Of a stretch of 64,000 bases of DNA, positions 16,987 through 25,569 are shown one piece after another. The stretch is from an uncultured Bacteroidales bacterium. Its GTDB lineage: Bacteria; Bacteroidota; Bacteroidia; Bacteroidales; Paludibacteraceae. The stretch spans positions 1-64,000 of the forward strand of contig CACXYM010000004.1 of NCBI GenBank assembly GCA_902771935.1, given 5' to 3'. Within the stretch, counting starts at the first letter, position 1, and each line of letters opens with the position of its first letter. The position numbers and the translations under genes were made by a program. A model generated the notes under the pieces. The model was not told the origin of the DNA. It worked only from the letters and a program-made list of their open reading frames with translations, and did no database searches.

Positions 16987-17670
16987 ATGAAAAACATCTT
17001 TTCAGCTGCTCTGATTGCTGTAGGCGTTGCCTTAGCGGGGCTATTTATTTACATCGGTATTCATCAGTTCTCCAATCGTGACCGCATCGTATCGGTAAAA
17101 GGTCTATCCACACGCGAAGTGAAGGCAGATCACGTTGTTTGGCCGTTCAGCTTCGGATACATGGGAAATAATTTGCAATCGGTTTATAACGATGTGGAGA
17201 ATATGCACAAAGTCGTTCGCAAGTTCCTGATTGCTAAGGGCTTCAAAGACGAGGAGATTAAACAAGGTAACACCTCTGTTTATGACAAATGGGCAAGTTA
17301 TTACGGTGAAAGACCTGAGTATCACTATTCTATTAGTTCATCTGTTATAATCTCAACGGATAATGTGGATTTAGTTATTTCCAACCAAGGCTGTCAAACT
17401 GAACTTTTGGCTCGCGGTTATATTATCAACTCTGACGAATGGTCAATTGACTATCAATATAATGGTTTGAATGAGCTTAAACCGGAGATGATTGAGGAGG
17501 CAACAAAGAATGCACGAAATGTGGCACAGAAGTTCGCCGATGACTCAGGTTCTAAACTCGGCGGTATTCGTCACGCATATCAAGGTCAGTTCTCCATTGA
17601 AGATGACCAATATCAGCCATGGATGAAGCACGTACGCGTAGTGACAACTGTTGATTATTCTCTCAACTAA
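16987..17670 (+). CDS. SIMPL (DUF541) domain protein
   Basis: 227 residues: one N-terminal membrane anchor (ALIAVGVALAGLFIYIGIHQ) and a periplasmic SIMPL domain starting at VSVKGLSTREVKADHVVWPF. SIMPL proteins form oligomeric rings and have been linked to oxidative stress, but the molecular role is poorly known. ATG at 16987, about 30 bases after the promoter, is the start; a longer upstream frame crosses the promoter and is rejected. Confidence 0.9.
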   Translation: MKNIFSAALIAVGVALAGLFIYIGIHQFSNRDRIVSVKGLSTREVKADHVVWPFSFGYMGNNLQSVYNDVENMHKVVRKFLIAKGFKDEEIKQGNTSVYDKWASYYGERPEYHYSISSSVIISTDNVDLVISNQGCQTELLARGYIINSDEWSIDYQYNGLNELKPEMIEEATKNARNVAQKFADDSGSKLGGIRHAYQGQFSIEDDQYQPWMKHVRVVTTVDYSLN

Positions 17671-17694
17671 CTGACAATTTGGCAGAAAGTACTG

Positions 17695-17734
17695 ACAAAA
17701 GCATGTTTGGCACAATTGTTGAACATGCTTTTGT
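17695..17734. terminator. Long hairpin terminator between the SIMPL gene and groES
   Basis: ACAAAAGCATGTT and AACATGCTTTTGT are perfect 13-bp inverted repeats around a 14-base loop, with T-runs in the 3' arm on either strand. Confidence 0.82.
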
Positions 17735-17786
17735 GGTGAAATAAGCACCTTAGTACGTATAATCATTAATCAAAACAATATAAATC

Positions 17787-18059
17787 ATGAATGTTAAACC
17801 ATTAGCAGACAGAGTACTGGTGAGACCGGTCGCTGCAGAAACAACTACTGCTGCCGGAATTATTATTCCGGATAGCGCAAAAGAAAAGCCTTTACGTGGC
17901 GAAGTATTGGCCGTTGGACAAGGCACTAAGGACGAACAAATGGTTCTTAAGCAAGGTGACCAAGTGCTGTATGGCAAATACGCAGGCACGGAAATCGAAA
18001 TCGACAACGAAAAACTATTAATCATGAGGCAATCTGATGTCCTCGCAATTATCGGATAA
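17787..18059 (+). CDS. groES: Co-chaperonin GroES
   Basis: A 90-residue 10-kDa lid of the chaperonin. The sequence [15 protein letters not shown], the mobile loop ([20 protein letters not shown]) and [12 protein letters not shown] are typical. groEL follows 2 bases downstream. No CIRCE inverted repeat (TTAGCACTC-type) is visible upstream, so HrcA control is not supported here; no clear TTTG/TAnnTTTG promoter is seen in the 50 bases before it either, which may mean a stress-type promoter. Confidence 0.98.
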   Translation: MNVKPLADRVLVRPVAAETTTAAGIIIPDSAKEKPLRGEVLAVGQGTKDEQMVLKQGDQVLYGKYAGTEIEIDNEKLLIMRQSDVLAIIG

Positions 18060-18061
18060 CT

Positions 18062-19690
18062 ATGGCAAAAGAATTAATGTATAATATTGAGGCACGTGAT
18101 GCTCTCAAACGTGGCGTTGACCAATTGGCAGATGCCGTTAAAGTCACTCTCGGTCCGAAAGGACGTAATGTTATTATTGACAAGAAATATGGTGCTCCAC
18201 ATATCACCAAAGATGGTGTAACGGTGGCTAAAGAGATTGAACTTCCTGACGCACGCGAAAACCTTGGCGCACAACTCGTTAAGGAAGTGGCATCAAAGAC
18301 CGGAGACCAGGCAGGTGATGGTACAACTACCGCAACCGTTTTGGCACAAGCGATTGTTGGCGTAGGTCTAAAGAACGTTACCGCTGGTGCTAATCCAATG
18401 GATCTCAAGCGCGGTATTGATAAAGCCGTTGCCGCTGTCGTAGCTAACATCAAAGAGCAATCCGAAGTGGTAGGCAATGACTTCGATAAAATCGAGCAAG
18501 TTGCTACTATCTCCGCCAATAATGATGCTGAAATTGGTAAACTTATTGCAGATGCAATGCGTAAAGTAAGCAAAGACGGCGTTATCACTATCGGTGAAGC
18601 CAAAGGTATGGACACTACTATTGACGTTGTTCAAGGTATGCAGTTCGACCGCGGTTATATCAGCCCATACTTCGTAACCAATACTGAGACAATGGAAGTG
18701 GAAATGGACAAGCCTTATGTACTTATCTACGACAAAAAAATATCCAATCTGAAGGAACTACTTCCTGTTCTCGAACCCGCTGTTCAAAGTGGCCGTCCGT
18801 TGCTGATTATCGCGGAAGATGTTGATAGCGAAGCACTTACAACACTTGTTGTTAACCGTCTTCGTGCACAACTCAAGATTTGCGCAGTTAAAGCTCCAGG
18901 CTTTGGTGACCGCCGTAAAGAAATGTTGGAAGACATCGCCATCCTTACAGGTGGAACCGTTATCAGCGAAGAAAAAGGCATCAAACTTGAACAAGCTACT
19001 TTGGAAATGCTCGGTACAGCCGAAAGCATCACCGTTAGCAAAGACAACACTACTATCGTTAATGGTGCTGGCGACAAAGAGACTATCGCAGCACGCGTTG
19101 CTCAAATCAAAGCTCAAATTGCTGCCACCAAGTCTTCGTACGACAAAGAGAAACTGCAAGAGCGTCTCGCTAAACTCGCTGGCGGTGTAGCACAACTGAA
19201 TGTTGGCGCTGCTTCTGAAGTTGAGATGAAAGAGAAGAAAGACCGCGTTGATGATGCATTGAGCGCTACCCGCGCTGCTATCGAAGAAGGAATTGTTCCT
19301 GGCGGTGGTGTAGCATATATCCGCGCGCAAGAGGCACTTGTTAATCTCAAAGGTGCAAACGAAGATGAACAGACCGGTATCGAAATCGTTCGTCGCGCTA
19401 TCGAAGAGCCGCTTCGTCAAATTGTTTGCAATGCAGGCAAAGAAGGCGCTGTTGTTGTAGATAAAGTGCGTGCAGGCAAAGGAGACTTTGGTTATAACGC
19501 TCGTCTTGATGAGTACCAAAACCTCAAAGAACACGGCGTGGTTGATCCGGCAAAGGTTGCCCGCGTAGCACTGGAGAACGCAGCATCTATCGCAGGAATG
19601 TTCCTGACGACAGAGTGTGTCATCACCGATAAGAAAGAGGAGAATCCTGCTCCCGCAATGCCTAATCCGGGCATGGGAGGCATGATGTAA
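18062..19690 (+). CDS. groEL: Chaperonin GroEL
   Basis: A 542-residue subunit of the folding chamber. It has [48 protein letters not shown], the conserved [20 protein letters not shown] and the C-terminal PNPGMGGMM tail. It forms an operon with groES. Codon use is strongly biased, as expected for an abundant protein. Confidence 0.99.
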   Translation: MAKELMYNIEARDALKRGVDQLADAVKVTLGPKGRNVIIDKKYGAPHITKDGVTVAKEIELPDARENLGAQLVKEVASKTGDQAGDGTTTATVLAQAIVGVGLKNVTAGANPMDLKRGIDKAVAAVVANIKEQSEVVGNDFDKIEQVATISANNDAEIGKLIADAMRKVSKDGVITIGEAKGMDTTIDVVQGMQFDRGYISPYFVTNTETMEVEMDKPYVLIYDKKISNLKELLPVLEPAVQSGRPLLIIAEDVDSEALTTLVVNRLRAQLKICAVKAPGFGDRRKEMLEDIAILTGGTVISEEKGIKLEQATLEMLGTAESITVSKDNTTIVNGAGDKETIAARVAQIKAQIAATKSSYDKEKLQERLAKLAGGVAQLNVGAASEVEMKEKKDRVDDALSATRAAIEEGIVPGGGVAYIRAQEALVNLKGANEDEQTGIEIVRRAIEEPLRQIVCNAGKEGAVVVDKVRAGKGDFGYNARLDEYQNLKEHGVVDPAKVARVALENAASIAGMFLTTECVITDKKEENPAPAMPNPGMGGMM

Positions 19691-19696
19691 GCATAG

Positions 19697-20098
19697 TTAA
19701 CGTTCTTCGAACGTTCCGTCAGAGTAGAAGACAATTATCTTCTCAACGGTTTTGGAAGGCGCAGTAACCATAACAGAAGGTTGCTGCGCTTTTTCTTGTA
19801 TTCTATCAGTCGGTTCAGTAGACGCAATCTCCGGCTCCACAGGTTTGATATCGAATAAGGTGTTATTCGGTCCTTCTCCGTTTTGGCGGTACATAGAACC
19901 TACGCCTAATATCAACCAATCGCTTGAAAGCGTGCGAAAACGGTTCAAAATGCGCTGCATCACATCCAAACTGGGATTATTACGTCCTGAAAGGATATTA
20001 CTGATAGTACCGGCCTGTATTCCGACTTCTGCAGCAAACTGTTTTGCAGTCATTTGTTCGTGTTCAATGACTTGTTCTAATCGTTGACGTTCGTTCAT
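19697..20098 (-). CDS. XRE-family helix-turn-helix regulator
   Basis: 133 residues. The first 65 form a Cro/C1-type HTH (MTAKQFAAEVGIQAGTISNI, then LSGRNNPSLDVMQRIL), followed by the SSDWLILGVGSMYR segment typical of Bacteroidales regulators of this type; the C-terminus is a low-complexity link and a short FYSDGTFEER tail. It lies convergent to groEL with a 6-base gap. Its promoter contains one of nine TTCACA motifs of the adjoining intergenic region, so autoregulation is possible. Confidence 0.9.
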   Translation of the reverse strand: MNERQRLEQVIEHEQMTAKQFAAEVGIQAGTISNILSGRNNPSLDVMQRILNRFRTLSSDWLILGVGSMYRQNGEGPNNTLFDIKPVEPEIASTEPTDRIQEKAQQPSVMVTAPSKTVEKIIVFYSDGTFEER

Positions 20099-20124
20099 AA
20101 CAAAATTGTATTCAAAAAACGCTG

Positions 20125-20156
20125 CAAAATTATGAAAACTTTTTCACATCTGCAAA
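20125..20156 (-). promoter_or_regulatory. Promoter of the XRE regulator
   Basis: Minus strand TTTG (20156-20153), 20 bases, TAATTTTG (20132-20125). The TTCACA at 20143-20148 lies in its spacer. Confidence 0.85.
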
Positions 20157-20637
20157 TATTTTCGTGATAAAAATTCAACTATTCATATGTTCACATTTGA
20201 AAACTTTACAGTAGTGTACAATTGTGAACACCAATATTAAATGGTGGATTTGCTTACGATGTATTGGTTAAAGTAAAAATCAATTATTATCTCATTATTA
20301 ATGTGTTACGATTATTTGTTTACATGAAATTCACAAAATTTAACAGATAATAACAAAAAATGTCAGTAACATTTATTTTGCACTTAAAGTAATATTGATA
20401 TTTGCTGATATATAATAAATTACATATATTACTTTGATGTTTTTCACAAATCTATTATTTTCGTATCTGTCTACACCAATACATGTTGTTTCTCAATTCA
20501 CAAATAGCGTAACAGGTGAATCATGATTTGTGCAGATTTGTAAATTTTAGGCATAAAAGATTTGTGAAGTACACGAATGTACCTCATTTTTTATGTTCAC
20601 ATTTCTATGAGCACACTACTCTATTTTTTATTGTGAA
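20140..20637. other. AT-rich intergenic region with nine TTCACA/TGTGAA motifs
   Basis: About 520 bases without a gene (20099-20620). TTCACA occurs at 20143, 20190, 20330, 20443, 20497 and 20596, and its complement TGTGAA at 20223, 20563 and 20632. Two sites (20140 and 20440) read TTTTTCACA, which fits the loose DnaA-box pattern TTWTNCACA; two read TATGTTCACATTT. These could be operators of the neighbouring XRE protein or DnaA boxes. I see no terminator, RNA or repeat array besides. Confidence 0.6.
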
Positions 20638-21154
20638 GTTTTTGCCAGAGAATGGCATCAGACTCGAGAGTCCACCCTTTTAGCAAAGAAGATGGTGAAT
20701 AGCCGAGATTTCGGTATAATTGTGTGCATGGGATGTTGTTCGTAGAAATAACTGCATAAAGCAAGCGTAAATCTAATTGCTGAAATGCGTATTCTTCCAG
20801 AGCTTCTACAGCTTTCGTCCCTATTCCCTTACCGCGGTATTCGGGTGCGATATACATCCCGATAGCTGCCCGACGGTTACGAATATCAAAGTCAAAGAGG
20901 TCGATACAACCTACCGTTATACTGCTGCTTTGTTTGATTGTTGAGTTGTTTGACTGCTCGGCTGGTAGATCTTCTATGATTAGGCGGAGTTGTCCGTCAC
21001 GATATATGTCGCCAGTAGTTGATTCTATGTAATCACGCAAGTCCTTTTGTGATAAAGGATTATGGTTTGCACCATTCGCCCATGCGGAAGCATCATTCTC
21101 CCATTGGTACAGGAAAGGTAAGTCGGTAGGTTCTAATTTACGAAGTCGTATCAT
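20621..21154 (-). CDS. GNAT-family N-acetyltransferase
   Basis: 177 residues, single GNAT domain: MIRLRKLEPTDLPFLYQWEN at the start, the acetyl-CoA loop YIAPEYRGKGIGTKAVEALE, and the YAVISTNNIPCTQLYRNLGY C-terminal strand. The form resembles RimJ/RimL or SpeG-like enzymes; the substrate is unknown. ATG at 21154 overlaps the preceding stop as ATGA. Residues near 65-80 (QSNNSTIKQSSS) come from an 8-base tandem repeat (20933-20964) inserted in frame. Confidence 0.9.
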   Translation of the reverse strand: MIRLRKLEPTDLPFLYQWENDASAWANGANHNPLSQKDLRDYIESTTGDIYRDGQLRLIIEDLPAEQSNNSTIKQSSSITVGCIDLFDFDIRNRRAAIGMYIAPEYRGKGIGTKAVEALEEYAFQQLDLRLLYAVISTNNIPCTQLYRNLGYSPSSLLKGWTLESDAILWQKLHNKK

Positions 21155-21570
21155 AATCCCAAGAGTTTCTGCCACCAGGACTTTTTTTTGCGAGGCAATT
21201 CGTAAGACATGGGAGCTGGTTTATGCGCATTACCCGTGTGAATCATCTGATAGATAATTCCCCAATCCGGGAGACCGCCAAGATTACGGTCATCAATATA
21301 TAAATCCGCCGTAACCTTGCGATTAGGGCGTTCTTCCGGCTTTTCCTCCGGATAATTGGTATTTACCGCATAGAACTCAAGGCCTCTTTTAGCACAATAC
21401 TCAACTGCCTCGTCCAAGAGATGTCCTTCACGCACGGACCACAAGATAATCTGGTGGTGATCCTGCTGTTGCAGACGTTTCAAGGTGTCGATAGCGAAAG
21501 GTATAGGTTTACCTATTTTTGGATATTCGTGAGTGACGATAGTGCCGTCAAAATCTACTGCGATAACCAT
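21151..21570 (-). CDS. BT0820-type HAD-like hydrolase
   Basis: 139 residues. HAD motif I (IAVDFDGTIVTH) at the N-terminus, LWSVREGHLLDEA, and ADLYIDDRNLGGLPDWG near the end place it with small HAD-type phosphatases seen in Bacteroides. The natural substrate is not known. It is preceded by two 14-base repeat units that end at its ATG and overlaps the GNAT gene by 4 bases. Confidence 0.9.
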   Translation of the reverse strand: MVIAVDFDGTIVTHEYPKIGKPIPFAIDTLKRLQQQDHHQIILWSVREGHLLDEAVEYCAKRGLEFYAVNTNYPEEKPEERPNRKVTADLYIDDRNLGGLPDWGIIYQMIHTGNAHKPAPMSYELPRKKKSWWQKLLGL

Positions 21571-21572
21571 TT

Positions 21573-21600
21573 TTAATGAATAGTTAAAAATGAATAATTA
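21573..21600 (-). repeat. Two 14-base units before the start of the HAD hydrolase
   Basis: Read on the minus strand: TAATTATTCATTTT then TAACTATTCATTAA, then AA and the ATG at 21570. The first unit overlaps the stop of the upstream gene. Confidence 0.65.
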
Positions 21601-22056
21601 ATATTGCTCCTCATCCGGATGGAGTTCGAAATATAGTTTCTTCTCTGTCGGTTTGGTGAAGTACCATCCGATAGCTGAGATAGCTGCTACCCACATCATA
21701 GACATATACGCGCCAAGGATATAGAAAGCAGGGATAGCAAGCAGCATCGTGTTGCTAACCAAGCAGATACGGATTGCGGCACAGCGGTAATAGGCTGTTA
21801 ATTGCGTTTGTTCATCTTCTATCTTTGCTATTTGCTTGCATTGGCGTTTATGCCACCATAGTCCTAATGGAACAGTAGTGAGTACGTCAAAGATGACAGC
21901 ATATTGTATCACTTTGCCCCAACGTGACTGAGGGTCTACAACCGGCAAAATCTCACGGGTAATGAGCAAATAAGTTACGGTTGCAAGAACAATCAGCAAA
22001 AAGAAAACTCCGTAATAATAGATGTTCAAACGTTTGATAACTGTCTTTGTATCCAT
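21598..22056 (-). CDS. Hypothetical four-helix membrane protein
   Basis: 152 residues with four hydrophobic segments (from YYYGVFFLLIVLATVTYLLI to MMWVAAISAIGWYF), probably in the inner membrane, ending in an acidic tail. I do not know its function; similar short membrane proteins accompany recR in other Bacteroidales. ATG at 22056 is 4 bases after the recR stop; an earlier in-frame start lies inside recR. Confidence 0.82.
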   Translation of the reverse strand: MDTKTVIKRLNIYYYGVFFLLIVLATVTYLLITREILPVVDPQSRWGKVIQYAVIFDVLTTVPLGLWWHKRQCKQIAKIEDEQTQLTAYYRCAAIRICLVSNTMLLAIPAFYILGAYMSMMWVAAISAIGWYFTKPTEKKLYFELHPDEEQY

Positions 22057-22060
22057 AATT

Positions 22061-22678
22061 TTATCCTTTAAATTCAACACGATTGATAATTGAACGACCA
22101 AGTGTTATCTCGTCCGTATATTCGAGTTCATTACCTACAGCTACGCCGCGAGCAATTTGAGAAATGCGGAGTTCCGGTTGTTGCAATGCTGATAAGCGAC
22201 GATAGATATAGAAGTTAGTAGTGTCCCCTTCCATCGTTGTAGGCAGGGCTAAGATAACTTCCTTTATCTGCTCCGGCTCAATTCGTGCAATGAGGGAGTC
22301 TATCTCTACGTCCTTGGGTCCTACTCCGTCCATAGGCGAGATAATGCCTCCAAGCACATGATAGACGCCATTATATTGACCTGTGTTCTCAATAGACATC
22401 ACATCCTGCACATTCTCCACGACGCAGATGGTCTGCTTGTCGCGGTGGTGTGATGCACAGATGGGACAGACTTCCTGGTCAGAGATATTATGGCAAACGC
22501 GGCAATATTTGACCTCGTTTTTGAGGCGAGTTAGCGAACCAGCAAAGGCTTCCACGTCCTTATCGGACTGCCTCAAGAGGTGTAAAACAAGCCGTAGGGC
22601 GGTTTTCTTCCCCACTCCAGGCAGCGAACCGACTTGGTTCACGGCATTTTCTAATAATATGGACGGATAGTCGCTCAT
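22061..22678 (-). CDS. recR: Recombination mediator RecR
   Basis: 205 residues, the usual length. RecR with RecF and RecO loads RecA on gapped DNA. Helix-hairpin-helix ([20 protein letters not shown]), C4 zinc finger ([16 protein letters not shown]), Toprim ([14 protein letters not shown]) and the Walker-B-like [13 protein letters not shown] are present, ending with [17 protein letters not shown]. It heads the operon recR, membrane protein, HAD hydrolase, GNAT. Confidence 0.98.
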   Translation of the reverse strand: MSDYPSILLENAVNQVGSLPGVGKKTALRLVLHLLRQSDKDVEAFAGSLTRLKNEVKYCRVCHNISDQEVCPICASHHRDKQTICVVENVQDVMSIENTGQYNGVYHVLGGIISPMDGVGPKDVEIDSLIARIEPEQIKEVILALPTTMEGDTTNFYIYRRLSALQQPELRISQIARGVAVGNELEYTDEITLGRSIINRVEFKG

Positions 22679-22693
22679 TGTTCAAATCGGCTG

Positions 22694-22725
22694 CAAAAGT
22701 ACTGCTTTTATTTGGATTACGCAAA
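22694..22725 (-). promoter_or_regulatory. Promoter of the recR operon
   Basis: Minus strand TTTG (22725-22722), 20 bases, TACTTTTG (22701-22694), GCAG upstream of the -7 box. The -7 box is 15 bases from the recR ATG. Confidence 0.88.
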
Positions 22726-25569
22726 TTATTGTGCAAGAATCTCAATGGGATGGAAAGCTTTTTTGCCTGTTCCGCTGGCGATTTGTTCGCGACAGGAGGT
22801 GCCAGGAGCAGCAATAATATCTTCTTTCTGGGCATTTCTCACGGCAGGGAAAAGGACCATTTCACCAATCGCCATCGAGGTAGCATAGTGGTCTTTGTCA
22901 TAACCATATGAGCCCGCCATTCCGCAACAACCGGAAGGAATAACATGTACTTGTCCAGAAGTTGTATATTGGAGCAGTTGAGCTGTTTTGGACACGCCAA
23001 CTAAGGCTTTCTGGTGGCAATGGCCATGCAACCAGATATCGTTGGTCAAATGCTTAAAGACCGCAGGGTCAATGCGTCCGGCTTGTACCTCTCGCAAGAG
23101 GAACTCGTCGTATAACAGGCAGTTAGGCGCAAGTTGTAGGGCTTTCTGCTTGAGTTCATCGGTTGGCATCAAATCGGGATACTCATCGCGGAAAGAAAGG
23201 ATACACGACGGTTCAATGCCGACAAGAGGCGCTTGTTCGGAAATAATAGGAGAAAGCAATTTGACATTCTTAGTAGCATACTTCGCCGCAAGTTTCAGCC
23301 AGCCTTTCGAAATAGGTGCTCTACCCGACTCGGTGTGCTTAGGCACAATCACCTGATAGCCCAGTTGGGTAAGTAATCGCGCAAAGGTAAGACCAAGCTC
23401 GGCTTCCATGTAATTGGTGAACTCGTCGGCGAAAAGGTAAACCTTTTTCGATTGATGATTGATGATTCTTTGCCCTGATAGGGCACGATCTGAAGGTATG
23501 GATGATTGATGATTGATTTCTTTTGCGATGAGTTGTCGCATGGTGTAGCGTGAAAGTGTGGGGATATGTCTTTCCGCAGCAAAGTGTACCATGTTCTTGA
23601 GAATTTTAGCCGTCCAATTCGTGGTAGCGAACCAATTATATATCCTCGGAACCCAACTTCCTATTCGTTCAATCTGTGCCATAAGCGAGATCATCATTAC
23701 TCGGAAGGGCACACGTGTTTGGTCATAATAAAGTTGCAAGACCTGGCTGCGAAGGCGCGTCATATCTACGTTACTTGGGCATTCGCTTTTACATGCCTTG
23801 CAGGCAAGGCAAGATGATAGCACTTGCTGCACTTCTTTACTTTGCGGCAAAGAGCCTCTCGTGAGCACTTCTCGGAGCACATTAGCTCTGGCACGAGTAG
23901 TCATCAGTTCATCCCCTGAGACTTTGAAAGCCGGACACATCGTTCCACCTATGCGATTGGATTTGCGGCAATCGCCGGAACCATTACAACGCTCTATTCG
24001 TCGCATCAGCGTCTCGGCAGCGTCTCGTGAAGCGCTCGCAGCAATGGTGTATGGTTGATTTACTTCGTAGCGTAGGAATTGGTCCATTGGAGGTGTATGG
24101 ACAATCTTCCCCATATTGAGCAGTTTATCCGGATCAAAAGCATCTTTGAGTTGGCAGAATAAGTCATAGACTTCTTTGCCGTACATTAGCGGAATAAACT
24201 CTCCTCTTAGCCGTCCGTCCCCATGTTCTCCTGAAAGGCTGCCACGATGCTTCTTGACGAGTAGAGCTGTACGGGTAGCCACTTCTCGGAAGAGTTTTCG
24301 ATGGTGCTCCAATTTAATGTCTAAGACCGGCCGCAAATGCAGTTCGCCGGTGGAGATGTGTCCATAATAAACGCAACTAAGTCCGAGTTCCGCCATCATG
24401 GAGCGGAAATCGCGCATGTATGCATCTAATCGCTCCGGCGCAACGGCAGTATCTTCGATAACTCCAATCGGTTTGGCATCGCTATCTGTGCCTGTGAGAA
24501 CACCCAGACCAGCTTTGCGCAGATTCCAAACGGAAGCAATTTGTTCGCTTGTCGTTACGCATTGATAAGAGTCTGTAGGAAGTTCGTCTGCATTAAATTC
24601 AGCCACAAGCAAAGCGGCAGGAAGATGATTTGTATCAAGCTTCAGTGCTTCCATATTTCGTCGCGCTTCCGGATTGCCTAGTGCGAGTTTAAGTATCTCA
24701 CCATCAATGAGTTCAACGGCTGTTGGATGTTTTGTTAGGAGCGCAAGATTGGCAGGCCATGCTTCGTCCATATCGCCCAATTTTTGTATAAGCAGCGCAG
24801 ACGGTTTGGGTAATGGGTCTAAAGACAGCTTTATCTCCGTAATAAAAGCGAGTGTTCCTTCCGATCCGGTAAGTAGAGCCGGCAGATTGATAGAATCTTC
24901 TTCCAAGCACTCGTCAAGCGCATAGCCACAACTGCGACGGCGTAGCGATCTATCGGGGAAAGAATCTGTAAGTAACTGTCTGATAGACTTATCGTTATGC
25001 CACGACGACAGCAATTCTTGCACTTTCTTCCCCACTCGACTACTCGGCGCAAAAGTAAATGTGTTAGTCGTGCACTCGAAGTCCGTTCCATCGGCAAGAA
25101 CACCTTTAAGCGCCAACACATGATGCCGCGTAGAACCATATACGAGCGAGTGCGTGCCGCAAGAGTTATTGCCCACCATACCACCAATACAACAGCGGTT
25201 AGAGGTGGATGTCTCTGGTGAGAAGAAGAGTCCATATGGCTTGAGCGCAATATTGAGTTCGTCACGAACCACACCGGGTTGTACGCGAACCCATCGTTCG
25301 TCGGCATTGATTTCGAGGATACGATTCATGTAGCGGCTTATATCCACTACTATTCCCGACCCGACGACTTGTCCGGCTATACTCGTTCCGGCAGCGCGAG
25401 GAATAAGATGCGTCTTGCGTACGCGGGCTTTCATTAAAAGCGCTTTGATATCATCCGCCGTCTTAGGATACGCCACTCCCATCGGCATTTCGCGATAGAT
25501 GGACGCATCGGTGGCATAGGCTATTCGATGTAGCGCGTCGGTTAATATGGGTACGGAAGGAGCAATCAT
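22726..25569 (-). CDS. FAD-linked oxidase / Fe-S / CCG-domain fusion (YdiJ-like D-2-hydroxyacid dehydrogenase)
   Basis: 947 residues. The N-terminal FAD-binding domain (about 1-230) has PRAAGTSIAGQVVGSGIVVD and SNRCCIGGMVGNNSCGTHS; an FAD-oxidase C-terminal domain follows with GEHGDGRLRGEF. Then come a 4Fe-4S ferredoxin-type region (CLACKACKSECPSNVDM) and CCG-type cysteine motifs (HGHCHQKAL, GCCGMAGSYGY). The architecture is that of YdiJ-like D-lactate or D-2-hydroxyglutarate dehydrogenases. Residues 684-707 come from two heptamer arrays around a GCCC/GGGC palindrome (23450-23517), an in-frame insertion between modules. Its ATG shares one base with the preceding stop. Confidence 0.93.
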   Translation of the reverse strand: MIAPSVPILTDALHRIAYATDASIYREMPMGVAYPKTADDIKALLMKARVRKTHLIPRAAGTSIAGQVVGSGIVVDISRYMNRILEINADERWVRVQPGVVRDELNIALKPYGLFFSPETSTSNRCCIGGMVGNNSCGTHSLVYGSTRHHVLALKGVLADGTDFECTTNTFTFAPSSRVGKKVQELLSSWHNDKSIRQLLTDSFPDRSLRRRSCGYALDECLEEDSINLPALLTGSEGTLAFITEIKLSLDPLPKPSALLIQKLGDMDEAWPANLALLTKHPTAVELIDGEILKLALGNPEARRNMEALKLDTNHLPAALLVAEFNADELPTDSYQCVTTSEQIASVWNLRKAGLGVLTGTDSDAKPIGVIEDTAVAPERLDAYMRDFRSMMAELGLSCVYYGHISTGELHLRPVLDIKLEHHRKLFREVATRTALLVKKHRGSLSGEHGDGRLRGEFIPLMYGKEVYDLFCQLKDAFDPDKLLNMGKIVHTPPMDQFLRYEVNQPYTIAASASRDAAETLMRRIERCNGSGDCRKSNRIGGTMCPAFKVSGDELMTTRARANVLREVLTRGSLPQSKEVQQVLSSCLACKACKSECPSNVDMTRLRSQVLQLYYDQTRVPFRVMMISLMAQIERIGSWVPRIYNWFATTNWTAKILKNMVHFAAERHIPTLSRYTMRQLIAKEINHQSSIPSDRALSGQRIINHQSKKVYLFADEFTNYMEAELGLTFARLLTQLGYQVIVPKHTESGRAPISKGWLKLAAKYATKNVKLLSPIISEQAPLVGIEPSCILSFRDEYPDLMPTDELKQKALQLAPNCLLYDEFLLREVQAGRIDPAVFKHLTNDIWLHGHCHQKALVGVSKTAQLLQYTTSGQVHVIPSGCCGMAGSYGYDKDHYATSMAIGEMVLFPAVRNAQKEDIIAAPGTSCREQIASGTGKKAFHPIEILAQ
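23450..23517 (-). repeat. In-frame heptamer arrays around a small palindrome inside the FAD/Fe-S gene
   Basis: GATTGAT occurs twice in tandem at 23450-23463 and twice at 23504-23517, flanking TGCCCTGATAGGGCA (23471-23485), a 6-bp stem. It encodes the repeated INHQS of the protein. Confidence 0.75.

Noticed and set aside
17735-17786. CIRCE operator before groES
   Set aside because: No TTAGCACTC-N9-GAGTGCTAA inverted repeat is present.
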